Below, piece after piece: positions 24,619-35,100 of a DNA stretch of 64,000 nucleotides (position 1 is the first letter of the stretch; each line of letters begins with the position of its first letter). Position numbers and translations under genes: made by a program. Under the pieces are notes generated by a model. That model ran no database searches, was not told where the DNA came from, and saw only the letters and a list, made by a program, of their open reading frames with translations. The stretch is from positions 1 to 64,000 of the forward strand of contig QPMI01000482.1 of the NCBI GenBank assembly GCA_004431415.1, written 5' to 3'. This DNA is from Cyanophora paradoxa. Its lineage: Eukaryota > Glaucocystophyceae > Cyanophorales > Cyanophoraceae.

Positions 24619-26927
24619 ATGCCTGACGGAGCGGGCGGCGTGCAGCTCGCCGGGGCCGGCGCCCCGCCGGTGGCCATGGCGCTGATGGAGTCCCCCAGGG
24701 CTCTCGCGCTCGGCTTGAGCAAGAGCGCCAGCGCCGCCGGCGCCGACGGCAGCCGCGCCCCGAAGACACCCGATCGCGAGCTCGAGAATTTCGGTTTTCT
24801 GGTGCGTCCTTGCCTGATCAACTCCTTGCGCAACCATCAAGCACTGCGGCCGCTGACTCGAATTTCCCCCGAAGTGCGAGGAGGTGCACCTGTCCTCGCG
24901 GCTGCTCCGGATCGCGAGCCGCGAGCGGACCATCCTGGACCTCGGCAGAATTCTGAGGGAGGCGCGGGAGCGGAGGCGGGGGGAGCCGGCCTCGGGCTCG
25001 GCCTGGGGCGCGGGGGATCCGGAGGCGGCGGGGCCGTCGGCCGCGGGCTCCTTCGAATTCGAGGATCCAGAGAGCGACGGGTCCCTCTCGAGCTCGGAGG
25101 ACGAGCTCCACCCGGAGGGCTTCCTCCCCCCCGCGGCCCCCAGGCCCCCGCAGCGCGCCCCGCGGCCGCAGGCGAGGCACCACGCCGGGCCCCCGGCCGG
25201 CAGCTGCGAGGTGCAGAGCGGCCCTTGCCCGCTGCTCGGTGATTCAGTGAATCTCAACCGCCCGGCCTGACCGTCGGCCGTGGGCCCCCCGCGTGCAGTT
25301 CATCGCGATGGAGATCCGGCGGCTCGAGAGCATCCAGGCCGCCGAGGCCGGGGAGGTGCCTTCCGCGACCCCGCCCCCGCCCCGCCCCGCCTGCGCCCAC
25401 CGCCGGCGGGCCGGGGCGGCAGGTGCTGGCGCGCTCGGGCAGCCGGGCCGGGTGGCGGATGCGGGGGCCCCTCGCCAGGCTCCACCGCCTGCGCCTCGCC
25501 ATCGCCGAGGAGCCGGCCTACAGCTGGGAGGAGGCCGGCGAGAACGCGACGGAGGGGGACGAGAAGAAGAGCGCGCGGCAGCAGGCCGCCGACGCCTTCT
25601 TCGTGGAGCTCCTGCAGTCCGTGACCGGCCAGGGCCGCTGGTGCTTTAATTTGTTTTCTCCCACTGACTCAGTGAGGCGTTCCACATTCCCCGCTCAAAT
25701 TAAACCGGTCCCTTTCTGCAGCTGGCGCATCGCCAACCGCGAGCTCGCGATTGAGGACGAGCTCCAGTCGGACTCAGAGCCGGCGCCCAAGCGGTATGCC
25801 GTACCCCCCTGTCTTCGCCCTCCCCAATGGCGGGGCACGTTCCCACACGACCGCGCAGGGCGCCCGCGGCGGGGTATCGCATGCCGAAGTCGCCGAAGCC
25901 GCTACCCCCCTCGGAGTCCGGATCCGACTCGGAGGAGAGCGACGCGGGCTCGCGATCGGTCGCGAGCGCCTACAGCGAGGCCCGCCGCCGCGCCGAGGCG
26001 AGCCCCGGCCCAGCCCCCACAGCCTCCCCCTCCTTTCCTCTCTGACCCCGTACCCAGGAAGCGCTGGCGAGGCGGGGGGAGGGGGCTGGCGCGCGGGAGG
26101 AGCTTCTGCTGCAGGGGGGCGACTCGGCCGTCATCGCCTCCATCCTGGGGGTGCGCTCGCACGCGCCTCCCGATCCCTTCGAGTTGTCCGTGGCGCGCCG
26201 TGCCTCCGGGCGGTTCCGGTTGATCGCGTGCGCAGGCGGAGGAGGCGCGGGAGCGCGAGCAGGAGCAGAGGCGCGAGGCGGAGGAGCTGAGGGGCCTCCT
26301 CGAGGCCGCCCTCCGCGAGCGCGTGCGCCCTCCACGCGCCCCCGGCCCCCCCGTGCACTCTACCCCCCCGGTGCAGCTCACGGGGTACCGGTGCGGCAGG
26401 ACAAGGCGGAGGCGAGGGCGCGGGAGGCGGAGGAGCGCCGGGGCGACTGCGCGGGGCCGGGGGCGCCGGCCCCGAGCCCGAGCCCGAAGTCGGGGGAGGA
26501 GCTCGAGGCGGAGGCGGAGGAGAAGGTGCCGGCGCCGGCCCCGAGCAGGGAGCGCGCGGCGGAGGCGCTCGCCGAGGCGCAGGCGGCGGGGGCGGCAGCG
26601 ACCGCGAGCATGCCCGGGCCCTCGCCCCCGCGCCCGCGGGCCCGTCGCGACTCCAGCCCCGCCTCGAGCTCCCCTCCGGTCGCAATCGAGCTCGCGGTCG
26701 TGCAGCCGGCCGCCGGCGGTGGAGCCGGGGATGGCTCGAGCGCGAGCTCGGCCGCGGAGGTCGTGCCCCTCGTGCGGCGCCTCCCCCGCCTCCGCTCGGG
26801 GCAGGCGGGGGGGCCGGCCCCGGGGGCCCCCCAGGCCCCCGCTCGCCTCGGCTTCGCGCTGGCCCCCTGCAACTGGCCCCGCCCGGGCCCCGGCTGCTGC
26901 TCGTCTCTCTGGGGCACCAACTACTAG
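24619..26927 (+). CDS. Unrecognised coiled-coil protein, tandem paralogue A
   Basis: I do not recognise the family. The start at 24619 gives MPDGAGGVQLAG; copy B begins MPDGSGHSACAD. The shared exon order supports the model. A MPDG exon ends LENFGFL, followed by CEEVHLSSRLLRIASRERTI, QFIAMEIRRLESIQAAEAGE and LARLHRLRLAIAEEPAYSW. Then come ADAFFVELLQSVTGQG, WRIANRELAIEDELQSD, a Ser/Asp-rich exon, LLLQGGDSAVIASILG and an Arg/Glu-rich coiled coil (EEAREREQEQRREAEELRG). The C-terminal part is Ala/Pro-rich and does not resemble copy B. The stop is at 26925-26927. Positions 25296-25535, including an intron, are nearly identical to 28724-28963 in copy B. The protein is probably soluble and partly disordered. 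Confidence 0.6.
25296..25535 (+). repeat. 240-bp block shared with paralogue B (copy A)
   Basis: This block matches 28724-28963 at all but two positions by eye. Both differences lie inside the enclosed intron. Similarity drops sharply on either side. It looks like a gene-conversion tract or a recent local exchange. Confidence 0.85.
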
Positions 26928-28218
26928 ATCTAGAGCTAGTGTCACGTGTAGTAGATCCTCCGTGCCACTTTGCTCCCTTTCAATTTTGTTTAGTGCGCCA
27001 CAGTGTGCCAATTGCAAGTACTAGCTATAGTTCTGCCAGGCTGCGCCTGTGTGCGGCTTTCCGAAGTTCCGCCATACTAATTATAACCTTTCTGAGCCGG
27101 TGAGCCCCGTGACCAGAAACTCTAGCTGCAGCCCCAGATCTAGATCTAGATCTAGCTATAGATTCCCAAAAATCACTGAATTCCGCTTAAATTATACAAT
27201 GATAATTAGGCCGGCCGGGGCCAGCAGAACTAAGTTAAGCTTGTCACAGTGACACAGTGTAGCGTAGTCACGGACCGGATTAAACTCAGTAACGTATACG
27301 CTTTAAGCGTTCGAACTTCGAAATTGAGAGTCGGAATTGAGGCGGCCGTGCCGCGGATTATAATTATACGTATACCATAGTGCTCATGAGACGATCACCG
27401 ATCATCTAGATCTGCCGCCCCGGCCGGCCGCCCTGGCCCGGCACGGTACCGCCGCCGGGCCGCGCTGCGCATGCCCAGCCCGCGCGGCCGCCGCGGCCCG
27501 CCACGCCTTGGGCCCTAGGCCCCTAGGCCCCCTATGGGCCAGGCTAAAGCTTGGCCCGCTTGGGGGCAAGTTGAAGGCTTGATCATTCGGATCATGAATC
27601 ATGATCGAATTCGAAGCGTGAATATTTAATCTGCTGCGTGATATGATGCACTGATATCGATATCGATCCGATGATCATGCAAGATCATGATCATGAATTC
27701 GAAGGCTACAACTAGCTATAGCCTAATATTTAATAGCAGTGTACCTGTCAGGTACCGCTAGGGGGTAGTAGGGGCGTGAAACGCGCAAGTACCGTAGTAC
27801 CGGCGCCGGCCGCGGCCGCCGGCCGAGCGCGCGCGAAGGATCTATATATATATAGCTAGGACCTTCGAATTCTAATTTTCGAAAATAAATTCCCAGTTTG
27901 AACTCAAAGCCTAGAAACGTACTGGTACCCCGGCCCCAGCCGGCAGCACAACACTCTGCCGGAGGAGTCGGAGCCCTCGTCGGCCGCACACGAAGCGCCC
28001 AAGCACTGGACTCTGGGAGCAGCTCCCCAGCAAGCCCCCAATTGCGCATGCAAGCACTGGAGCCCCACGCCGGCTTTACGCAGCACGCGCGGAATTCGAA
28101 GGCGGCCCGCAGTTCGAATTTTGCGGCCCGGCTGGACGGGCCGGAGAAGCGCGCAGTTACGGAGCGGCGAGCCGGTGACGCGCGGGTGGACAGCAGTGGG
28201 GACGCTCCCGCCCCAGCG
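26928..28218. other. Palindrome-rich, AT-richer intergenic region between paralogues A and B
   Basis: About 1.3 kb with strikingly many self-complementary words: AGATCTAGATCTAGATCT near 27140, GATATCGATATCGATC near 27655, and repeated ATGATCATG near 27670-27700. Base composition swings sharply, with a GC-rich island at about 27410-27550. No coding exon is supported. Confidence 0.5.
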
Positions 28219-30514
28219 ATGCCCGACGGCAGCGGGCACTCCGCCTGTGCAGACGGCGCGCCCATCATGGAGTCTTCGTCGATGCTGGTTCTCGACATGA
28301 TCAGCAGCAGTGCTGGTGGGGAGGCCTCCCGGACGTCCGAGTTGGACAGCTTCGGCCGCCTGGTACGCCCAGCGCGCGCTGCCCGGTATCCGCGGCGCGC
28401 CTGACGTTCGCCAGTGCGAGGAGGTGCACCTGTCCTCGCGGCTGCTCCGGATCGCGACCCGCGAGCGGACTATCCTGGAGCTCAGCAAGGTGCTGCGGGA
28501 GGCGGGGGCGCGCAAGCGGAGCGAGTCCGCGCCGCCGCCTGCGGAGCCCGGGCCGGCCTCGCCAGCGAAGAGCGACGCGTCGGTCTCCGACGACGACGGG
28601 CTCCGGCGGCGGCGCAGGCGGCCCCAGGCCAAGCAGCAGGCGGCGCCCAGGCCCGGAAGCCCGGAGGTGCGCGGCGCTGCCCCCGACCAATCTGCGCCGC
28701 TCCCCCACCTGAGGCCCCGCCGGCAGTTCATCGCGATGGAGATCCGGCGGCTCGAGAGCATCCAGGCCGCCGAGGCCGGGGAGGTGCCTTCCGCGACCCC
28801 GCCCCCGCGCCGCCGCGCCTGCGCCCACCGCCGGCGGGCCGGGGCGGCAGGTGCTGGCGCGCTCGGGCAGCCGGGCCGGGTGGCGGATGCGGGGGCCCCT
28901 CGCCAGGCTCCACCGCCTGCGCCTCGCCATCGCCGAGGAGCCGGCCTACAGCTGGGAGGAGGCGGTGGGGAAGGAGAACGAGAGCGAGGCCGGGGGGGCG
29001 GAGCGCGCGCGGGCCGGCGCTCCCGCCCTCCCCTCCCTGGAGATGCGAGGGCGGGGCGCAGGGGAGAGCGTGCGGCAGCGCGCGGCGGACGCCTTCTTCG
29101 TGGAGCTCCTGCGCTCCGTCACCGCCCAGGGCCGCCGGTCCGCATGGAAGCCCCCGCCCCGATCCCCCGCCCGCCCCCCACCGCCTTGGCGCGCAGCTGG
29201 CGAATGGCGTGCCGCGAGGACGAGATGGAGGCGGACGGGTGCGCCTCTCGCGACATCGCCGCGCAGGGCCGGCGTGAGGCGCGGGGCGGCGCAGGGCCTC
29301 GGGCGGGGCGGGCCCCCTCCCCTCGTCGCGGAGGCCGGCGCCCCCGCCGGACTCGGACGGGAGCGACGGGGAGGAATCCTCCCTCGCCAGCGCGATCGCC
29401 GAGGCCCGCCGTCGCGCCGAGGCGCGCCTTCCCCGCACCCCAGCCGCCCCCCTCCGGCGTCGCCCGGCTCACGCGCACCCCCCAGGACGCGCTGGCGTGC
29501 CGCGGGGAGAGCGCGCGGGACGAGCTCCTCCTCGAGAGCGGCTCCTCGATCGTCCTGGCTTCCATCCTGGGGGTGCGGCGGTCTCTCCTACGCCGCGTGC
29601 CCCGCTGAGGCGCCGGCAGGCGGAGGAGGCGCGGGAGAAGGGGCGGGAGCGCGAGCGGGAGCTGGACGAGCTCCGCAGACTCCTCGACTCGGCCCTGCGC
29701 GAGCGCGTGCGCACCGCCCCGCACCCCGCCCCCGGCCCCTCGCCACCCCCGGCGTGCCTCCCTGACGGCGGCCGCAGGACAAGGCGGCGGAGAGGGCGGA
29801 GGAGGCGGAGCGTGCGGGGCGCGGGGCGCGCGCCCGGGCGGCCGAGGCCGAGCAGCGCGAGCGCGAGGCCCGCGCCACGGCCGAGTGGTTCCGCTCCGAG
29901 CGCGACGCCGCCCGCGCCCAGGTCCCCCGCGCCCCCGTCCTGCCTTCCGCGTACCCTCCTCAGGCGGGCGGGCGGGGGCGCAGCTGGAGGCGCTGAAGAA
30001 GGAGCGGACGGCGGCGGCGGCGTCGCCGGCGCCCTCGCGGGCCGAGTCGAGCCCCGGGCGGGGCGAGTCGCCCCCCGCCGACCGCGTGCGGCCGGGCTGG
30101 TGCACGTGCGCCCCTCACGGCGGCCTCCCCCGCACCCCCGGCGCGGGCGCGCTGGAGGGCAGCCCCCTGCCGATGCCCCCCGCCCCGCTCGTACCCCGCC
30201 TGGAGCCGCTCGCGCTGGTCCGGGCCTCGCCGCCCCTGCCCCCGGCTGCGGCCCGCCTCGAGCCGTCCACGCCGGGGCGAGGGGCCCCCTCGGGGCCCTC
30301 CCCGCCCGAACACGAGCCCGGTAGCCCCCTGAGCCCGCGCACCGCCGCGCTGGCCGTTGTCGACCTCTCTGCGCCCACCATGGAGCTTCTGCGGCTCGCC
30401 GTGAGTAGCCCCCGCGGGGCGCGCCCCCCTCCGGAGCTTCTCGGGTACCGCCATGAAGGGAGCCCCTCGCGCCCCTCTTCCGACTCGCCCTTCACCGTCG
30501 CCCGCCTCTTCTAG
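28219..30514 (+). CDS. Unrecognised coiled-coil protein, tandem paralogue B
   Basis: Tandem copy of the gene at 24619, same strand. The start at 28219 gives MPDGSGHSACADGAPIMESS and the first exon ends ELDSFGRL. Next come CEEVHLSSRLLRIATRERTI, QFIAMEIRRLESIQAAEAGE, GPLARLHRLRLAIAEEPAYSW and ADAFFVELLRSVTAQGR. Then RGESARDELLLESGSS, LASILG and a strong coiled coil rich in Arg/Glu (EEAREKGREREREL; later ARATAEWFRSERDAA). It ends with a Pro/Ser/Arg-rich tail closing SDSPFTVARLF, stop 30512-30514. Exon order follows copy A, but outside the 240-bp shared block the sequences have clearly diverged, and this copy has an additional insert before ADAFF. The function is unknown. Confidence 0.6.
28724..28963 (+). 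repeat. 240-bp block shared with paralogue A (copy B)
   Basis: Partner of 25296-25535. It spans the exon encoding the FIAMEIRRLES segment, one complete intron of about 70 bases and the following exon up to AYSWEEA. Confidence 0.85.
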
Positions 30515-32111
30515 GCCTCGAGAGGGACGGGACGAGCGTCCAGATCCCACCCGCAACGGCCCAGTCTTCACACGACTCTCTCTCATGCCTGCATTCCTGC
30601 ATGCCTGCGCCCATGGTACTTGCAGCCCTTCTGATAACCGCATTCGTGTTCATTAGCATTAGTTACGACGATATTCCCGTTATCCCTGCCTGATTGCATC
30701 GTGAGCCGTGCATGTTTTCTTAGTTAGTCTTTCCTGTTGATATTTGCATTCCGCTATTCTAGTGCAAGTACCGAATGAGATTCATCACCCTCTTTTTTTC
30801 ACACAGCATCTCTGTCATTCTAGCCTGTAGAATTCTCATCTAGATTTTTTTGACCAAGCTAATTGTGCAGTGTCTAGCTGTATGCTTCGTGAAGCCGTCC
30901 CCCCCCCCCCCCCCCCCTTTTTTAGACGCATCATCTGTTTACCTATTTACCGTATACGTAGTGCAACCTAAGCTTGTGAAGTAAATTGTGCCCTGTTTGT
31001 GGCTCTGGCCGCTCGCAGTCACTGAGTATGTATGTATATCAATTCTTTGAGTCTAGAGTAATTACAATGCCTACCGTAGTACGCAGTACGTACAATTGCA
31101 AGGCCTGTCGATCGGTGCTGGGGCTCAGCGGCTACGTTGCGCGGCCTACAGCATGCGCGGGCTACAACAGGGAGAACCAGTCTACCTCCGTGGGCACGAG
31201 CTGCTGCAGGCCGGTCCACCATTCGTCCCGCAGCCGCGGCCGCGGGCCGCCGCCCCCCGCACCCGCGTCCGCTGCCGCGGCGCTGCAGCTCCGCCGCCGC
31301 CTCACCCCAGAAACGCTCCCTTGTCCGACTCCTGGGGGAGCGGGCCGGGCCGTTCATGATCAATCCTTCCGAACCGTGACACGTACATTCCACACGAACC
31401 TCCATCTCTTCGACGTGGCGCCGCAGAGCCGGGTCGTCGACTGCGACGCCGGCGCGCGCGCGCGCGATGTGGATCGCGATGAGCGCGCGGCGATCGGCAG
31501 GGGCGAGCGCGCGGTGCTCACGGCGCTTGAAGAGTGGCGGTGTGGACAGCGCCGCCGCGCGCCGGCTTCCCGTCTGCAGCTGGAGTTCAAAAATCCGGTC
31601 CGTCAGAACGTGCCGGGGCGCGCGCCTGCGGAGTCTCTGGCTGTGAATCGAGCTCGCGCTTGCCTGGAGCCTCCCCTGGCGGAAGGTTCCGCGGCACCCA
31701 CGACGACACGCGCTCCTTCACGGGCTCCTGTCCGCGTGCGGCGCTCAAATAACTCGAAATCCGAGAAACCTCGCGAGAGCGGCGGCGCGCGTGACCTAAG
31801 AGTTTTGATCGATAAAACAGCTGCCATAAAGCGCGCCGGCGAGCGCGCGCGGTCGCGCACGGTCACGCGGCCCGGGAGAGACTCAGTCTACGAGGGAGCG
31901 TCAGCGGCGAGCGAACGTCAAGGGCGATGGTTGGGAGCGTACGTGGGATGCTTTCTCGCGGTCGTTGTTCATCTTGTCGATTGTTTGCTTCTGAAAAGTG
32001 GCCCGGTGCAGAGCAGATGCTTTTTTGTATTGGGGGTACGGCACATTCCGAACGCTGGGAGCGTGCCGGCCGCCGACGTCCGCCATGCTGGAGGCTCGCG
32101 TAGCGAGCCGG
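30515..32111. other. Intergenic region with poly-C run and long open frame
   Basis: About 1.6 kb. Positions 30650-31120 are AT-richer and contain a 19-base C run at 30899-30917. From about 31240 the DNA is GC-rich and carries a long uninterrupted plus-strand frame that runs into the TPR-kelch gene. Its translation is Arg/Ser/Ala-rich without recognisable features, so I do not call it. It may contain the 5' leader of the next gene. Confidence 0.45.
30899..30917. repeat. Poly-C run of 19 bases
   Basis: A C homopolymer followed directly by six T in an AT-richer intergenic region. It is not in a recognised gene. Confidence 0.85.
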
Positions 32112-35100
32112 ATGGCGGAGCTTGGCCCGGAGGGCATCGAAGTGCGCCGTACCATCGGGCCGCTCTTTTAGAGCTGCCGTGCTCACTGCCATCGGCGCAG
32201 CAATCGACGAAGCTCATAACATCGTTGGAGTGCGTACTCAACCCCGCGTCGCTGGAGAGCAGCCTCAAGGATTGTGCCTACGAAGCGAAGAACAAAGGCG
32301 AGCTAGCGCCTCTCTCGAACGTTCGCTGAGCCTGCGTTGAAACGCGCGCGCCTGACGAACAGGCAACGAGGCGTTCCTGCGATGCGACTACGACCTCGCG
32401 CTGAAACAGTGAGCGCGTCGCCCGAACCTCGTTTACGCGGCTGACGCGCCCCCGGCCGGCAGCTACAACACGGCGATCGTGATGTATCCTGATGAAGCTG
32501 TCTTCTTCAGCAACCGGTCGGCCGTACATTACGCCAAGACAGACTACCACAAAGCGCTGCAGGTGCCCGCCGGCGGAAGGGGCGCACCGCCGCCCCGCGC
32601 GCCGCGCCTGACGCGACACGCGCCGCGCAGGACGCGGAATGGGCGATCGAGCGCAGGCGCGACTGGTCCAAGGGATACTTCCGCAAGGGGAAGGCGCTGC
32701 TCGCCCTGCAGAACTACGAGGGTGCGCGCCTCGCCGGGCGCGGGCGCGCCGGCTTGGGGGAGGGAGCGAGGGGGCGGGGGCGCAGACGCGCACTCGGCGC
32801 TGCTGACGGCGCTGAAGCACGAGCCCGGGAACGAGGAGGTGAAGCGGGCGGTGGAGGAGAGCGCGCGGCTCGTCGCCGCCTCGCGCGAGTCGGAGCTCGT
32901 CCTGCCCCCGCCCAAGGGCACCCTCGAGAGGCTCACGTGGGAGGACGTCAAGACCAAAGGCAAGGCGCCCACCGCCTGCATCTGGAGCAGCGCCACCCTC
33001 GTCGGGAAGAGGGCGCGCACCCCGCCACCTCGCCCGCCCCGCCCCCGCCTCAGCGCCGCCGACCCCAGAGCAGATATTCGTCTTCGGCGGCTTCGACGGG
33101 CGGACCTGCCTGGACGAGGTGGGCCCGCGCCGCCCCCGCCCCCGCCGCCACCGCCGCCCTGAACTCCACCCGCGCAGCTGCACGTGCTGGACACCGAGAC
33201 GATGGAGTGGAGCCAGCCGAAGACGCAAGTGCGCGGGCGGGTCGCGCGGGGGCCTCTCGGACGGAGGTTCGGTCGCGGCGGCGGAGCGCTGAGCGGGTGC
33301 GGGGCGCAGGGGAAGCCCCCCGCGGAGTACTACTTCCACAGCGCCAACCTCGTCGGCAAGCGGGTGCGAAGCCGTCGTGCCCCTGCCCCGCGCGCCTCGC
33401 CCGCCGCCGGCGCCGCGGCGGGCGGGAGGAGCGGGGCCGACGGGGCGCCTCGGCTCGCGTGGGGCGCAGATCTTCATCTTCGGGGGCATCGGGCAGGAGG
33501 CCCTCCGCGACGAGGACGTCCACAGGCCCGCCCCGCCCCGCCCCCAGAGCCCCCAGCGCCCCCAGAGCCCTCCCCGCTCCAGCAGGGACGCGCGCCGCCT
33601 CGGGCCGGGGCAGCCGCCGCGCACGCCCCCCTCGCGCCTCCGCCGGCGCCTCGGGGGCCGGCGCGCTGACCTCGGGGGCGGGGCGGGCAGCCAAATCGTG
33701 ACGCTGGACGTGGAGACGCTGGCGTGGGGCGTGCCCCGCTACTGCGGCATGCCCCCGCTCTGGCGCCTCAGGTCCGCCCCGCCCCCGCCCTCCCCCGCCC
33801 CCACCCGCCTCCAGCCGAGCTCTCCCGGTCCCTTCGCCGAGCGAAGCGCGGGGGAGGGTCCCTGGGCTAGTCGGGCCGGCGCGCCCTCCGCCCGCCGCTG
33901 CCTCTCCGCTCCCTGCTAAGGGGCCAGGAGCGGGCACTCCCACCGGCCTAGAGGCCCTTCCCCCGCCCCCGCGCTGCTCCCGGGCCTGCGCGGCGGCGGG
34001 GCGGGCCTGAGCGCTGGGGCGGGGGCGCAGCCACAGCGCGACGACGGTGGGGAGCTCGATCTTCCTCTTCGGGGGCTGGGACGGGCAGGGCAAGATGTAC
34101 GGGCAGGTGCGCCCCGCAGGGCCCCCCGCTGCCGCCCGCCGCCCCCCTCGTCGTCGACGCCTCTTCAGCTCTTCATCTTCAACACGGACACGATGACGTG
34201 GCGCGAGCCGATGACCACCGGCTCGCCCCCGGAGCCTCGGTGCGAGCCCCGGGGGGGGGCCCGCCCCGCCCCTCCCGCCCTCTCCTTCCCCCGCCCTTTT
34301 CCGGGCCTCTGCGTCTCCTTCTTAGAGCGGCGAGGCAGGTACGCGCACTCGGCGACGCTTGTGGGGAAGAAGCTGTACATCATCGGGGGCACCGACGACC
34401 CCGAGATCGAGGAGGGCCTCAACGTCTTCTCCGTGCCCCCGCCCCGCCCCCGCCCTGCCCTGCCCTGCCCGCAGCACGGTCTGATGCGAGGGGCTCGTCG
34501 GGGCAGGAGATCCACGTGCTCGACACGGAGACCATGGCGTGGAGCCGCGTCGCCTCCACCGGCGAGGTGCGCGCCGCCGCCCGCCCCGCCCCCGCCCCCG
34601 CCCCCGCCCCCGCCCCTCCGTTCCGCGCGCCCCTTACGCGCACGTCGCCGGCGCAGGCGCCGCAGAACGCGATCTGGCACACGGTCAACGTGGTGGGCAC
34701 CAAGCTGCTCGCGTTCGGCGGCGGGCCCTACGGGTGCTCCCTCCACGCCGCCCTCCCGCCTCTGGGCCCCTCGCGCGGGCCCCCCCGGCTGACGCCGCCG
34801 GGGCGGCAGCTCGAAGAAGAAGTCGATCGGGCTGAACATCCTCGACACGGAGACGATGACCTGGTCCGTCCCCAAGACCTACGGCGTCGCCCCCATCAAG
34901 GTGCCCCCGCGCCCCCGCGCCCCCGAGCCACGCACCCCCCGAACCCCGCCTGGGCAGCGCTTCGGGCACACGACGACGCTGGTCGGGGCCCGCATCCTCA
35001 TGTTCGGCGGCATGGGCGCCTTCCGCGGCTCCCAGAAGATCTTCCGGTGCCTCCCGCGCCCCCCTCGAAGCGGTCTCGCCCCCCCGCACGCCCTCAACCC

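Noticed and set aside
30986-32329. Open frame of about 447 codons upstream of the TPR-kelch gene
   Set aside because: The translation is Arg/Ser/Ala-rich with no recognisable feature. Its end overlaps the well-supported second exon of the TPR-kelch gene in the same frame. Stops are rare by chance at this GC content.
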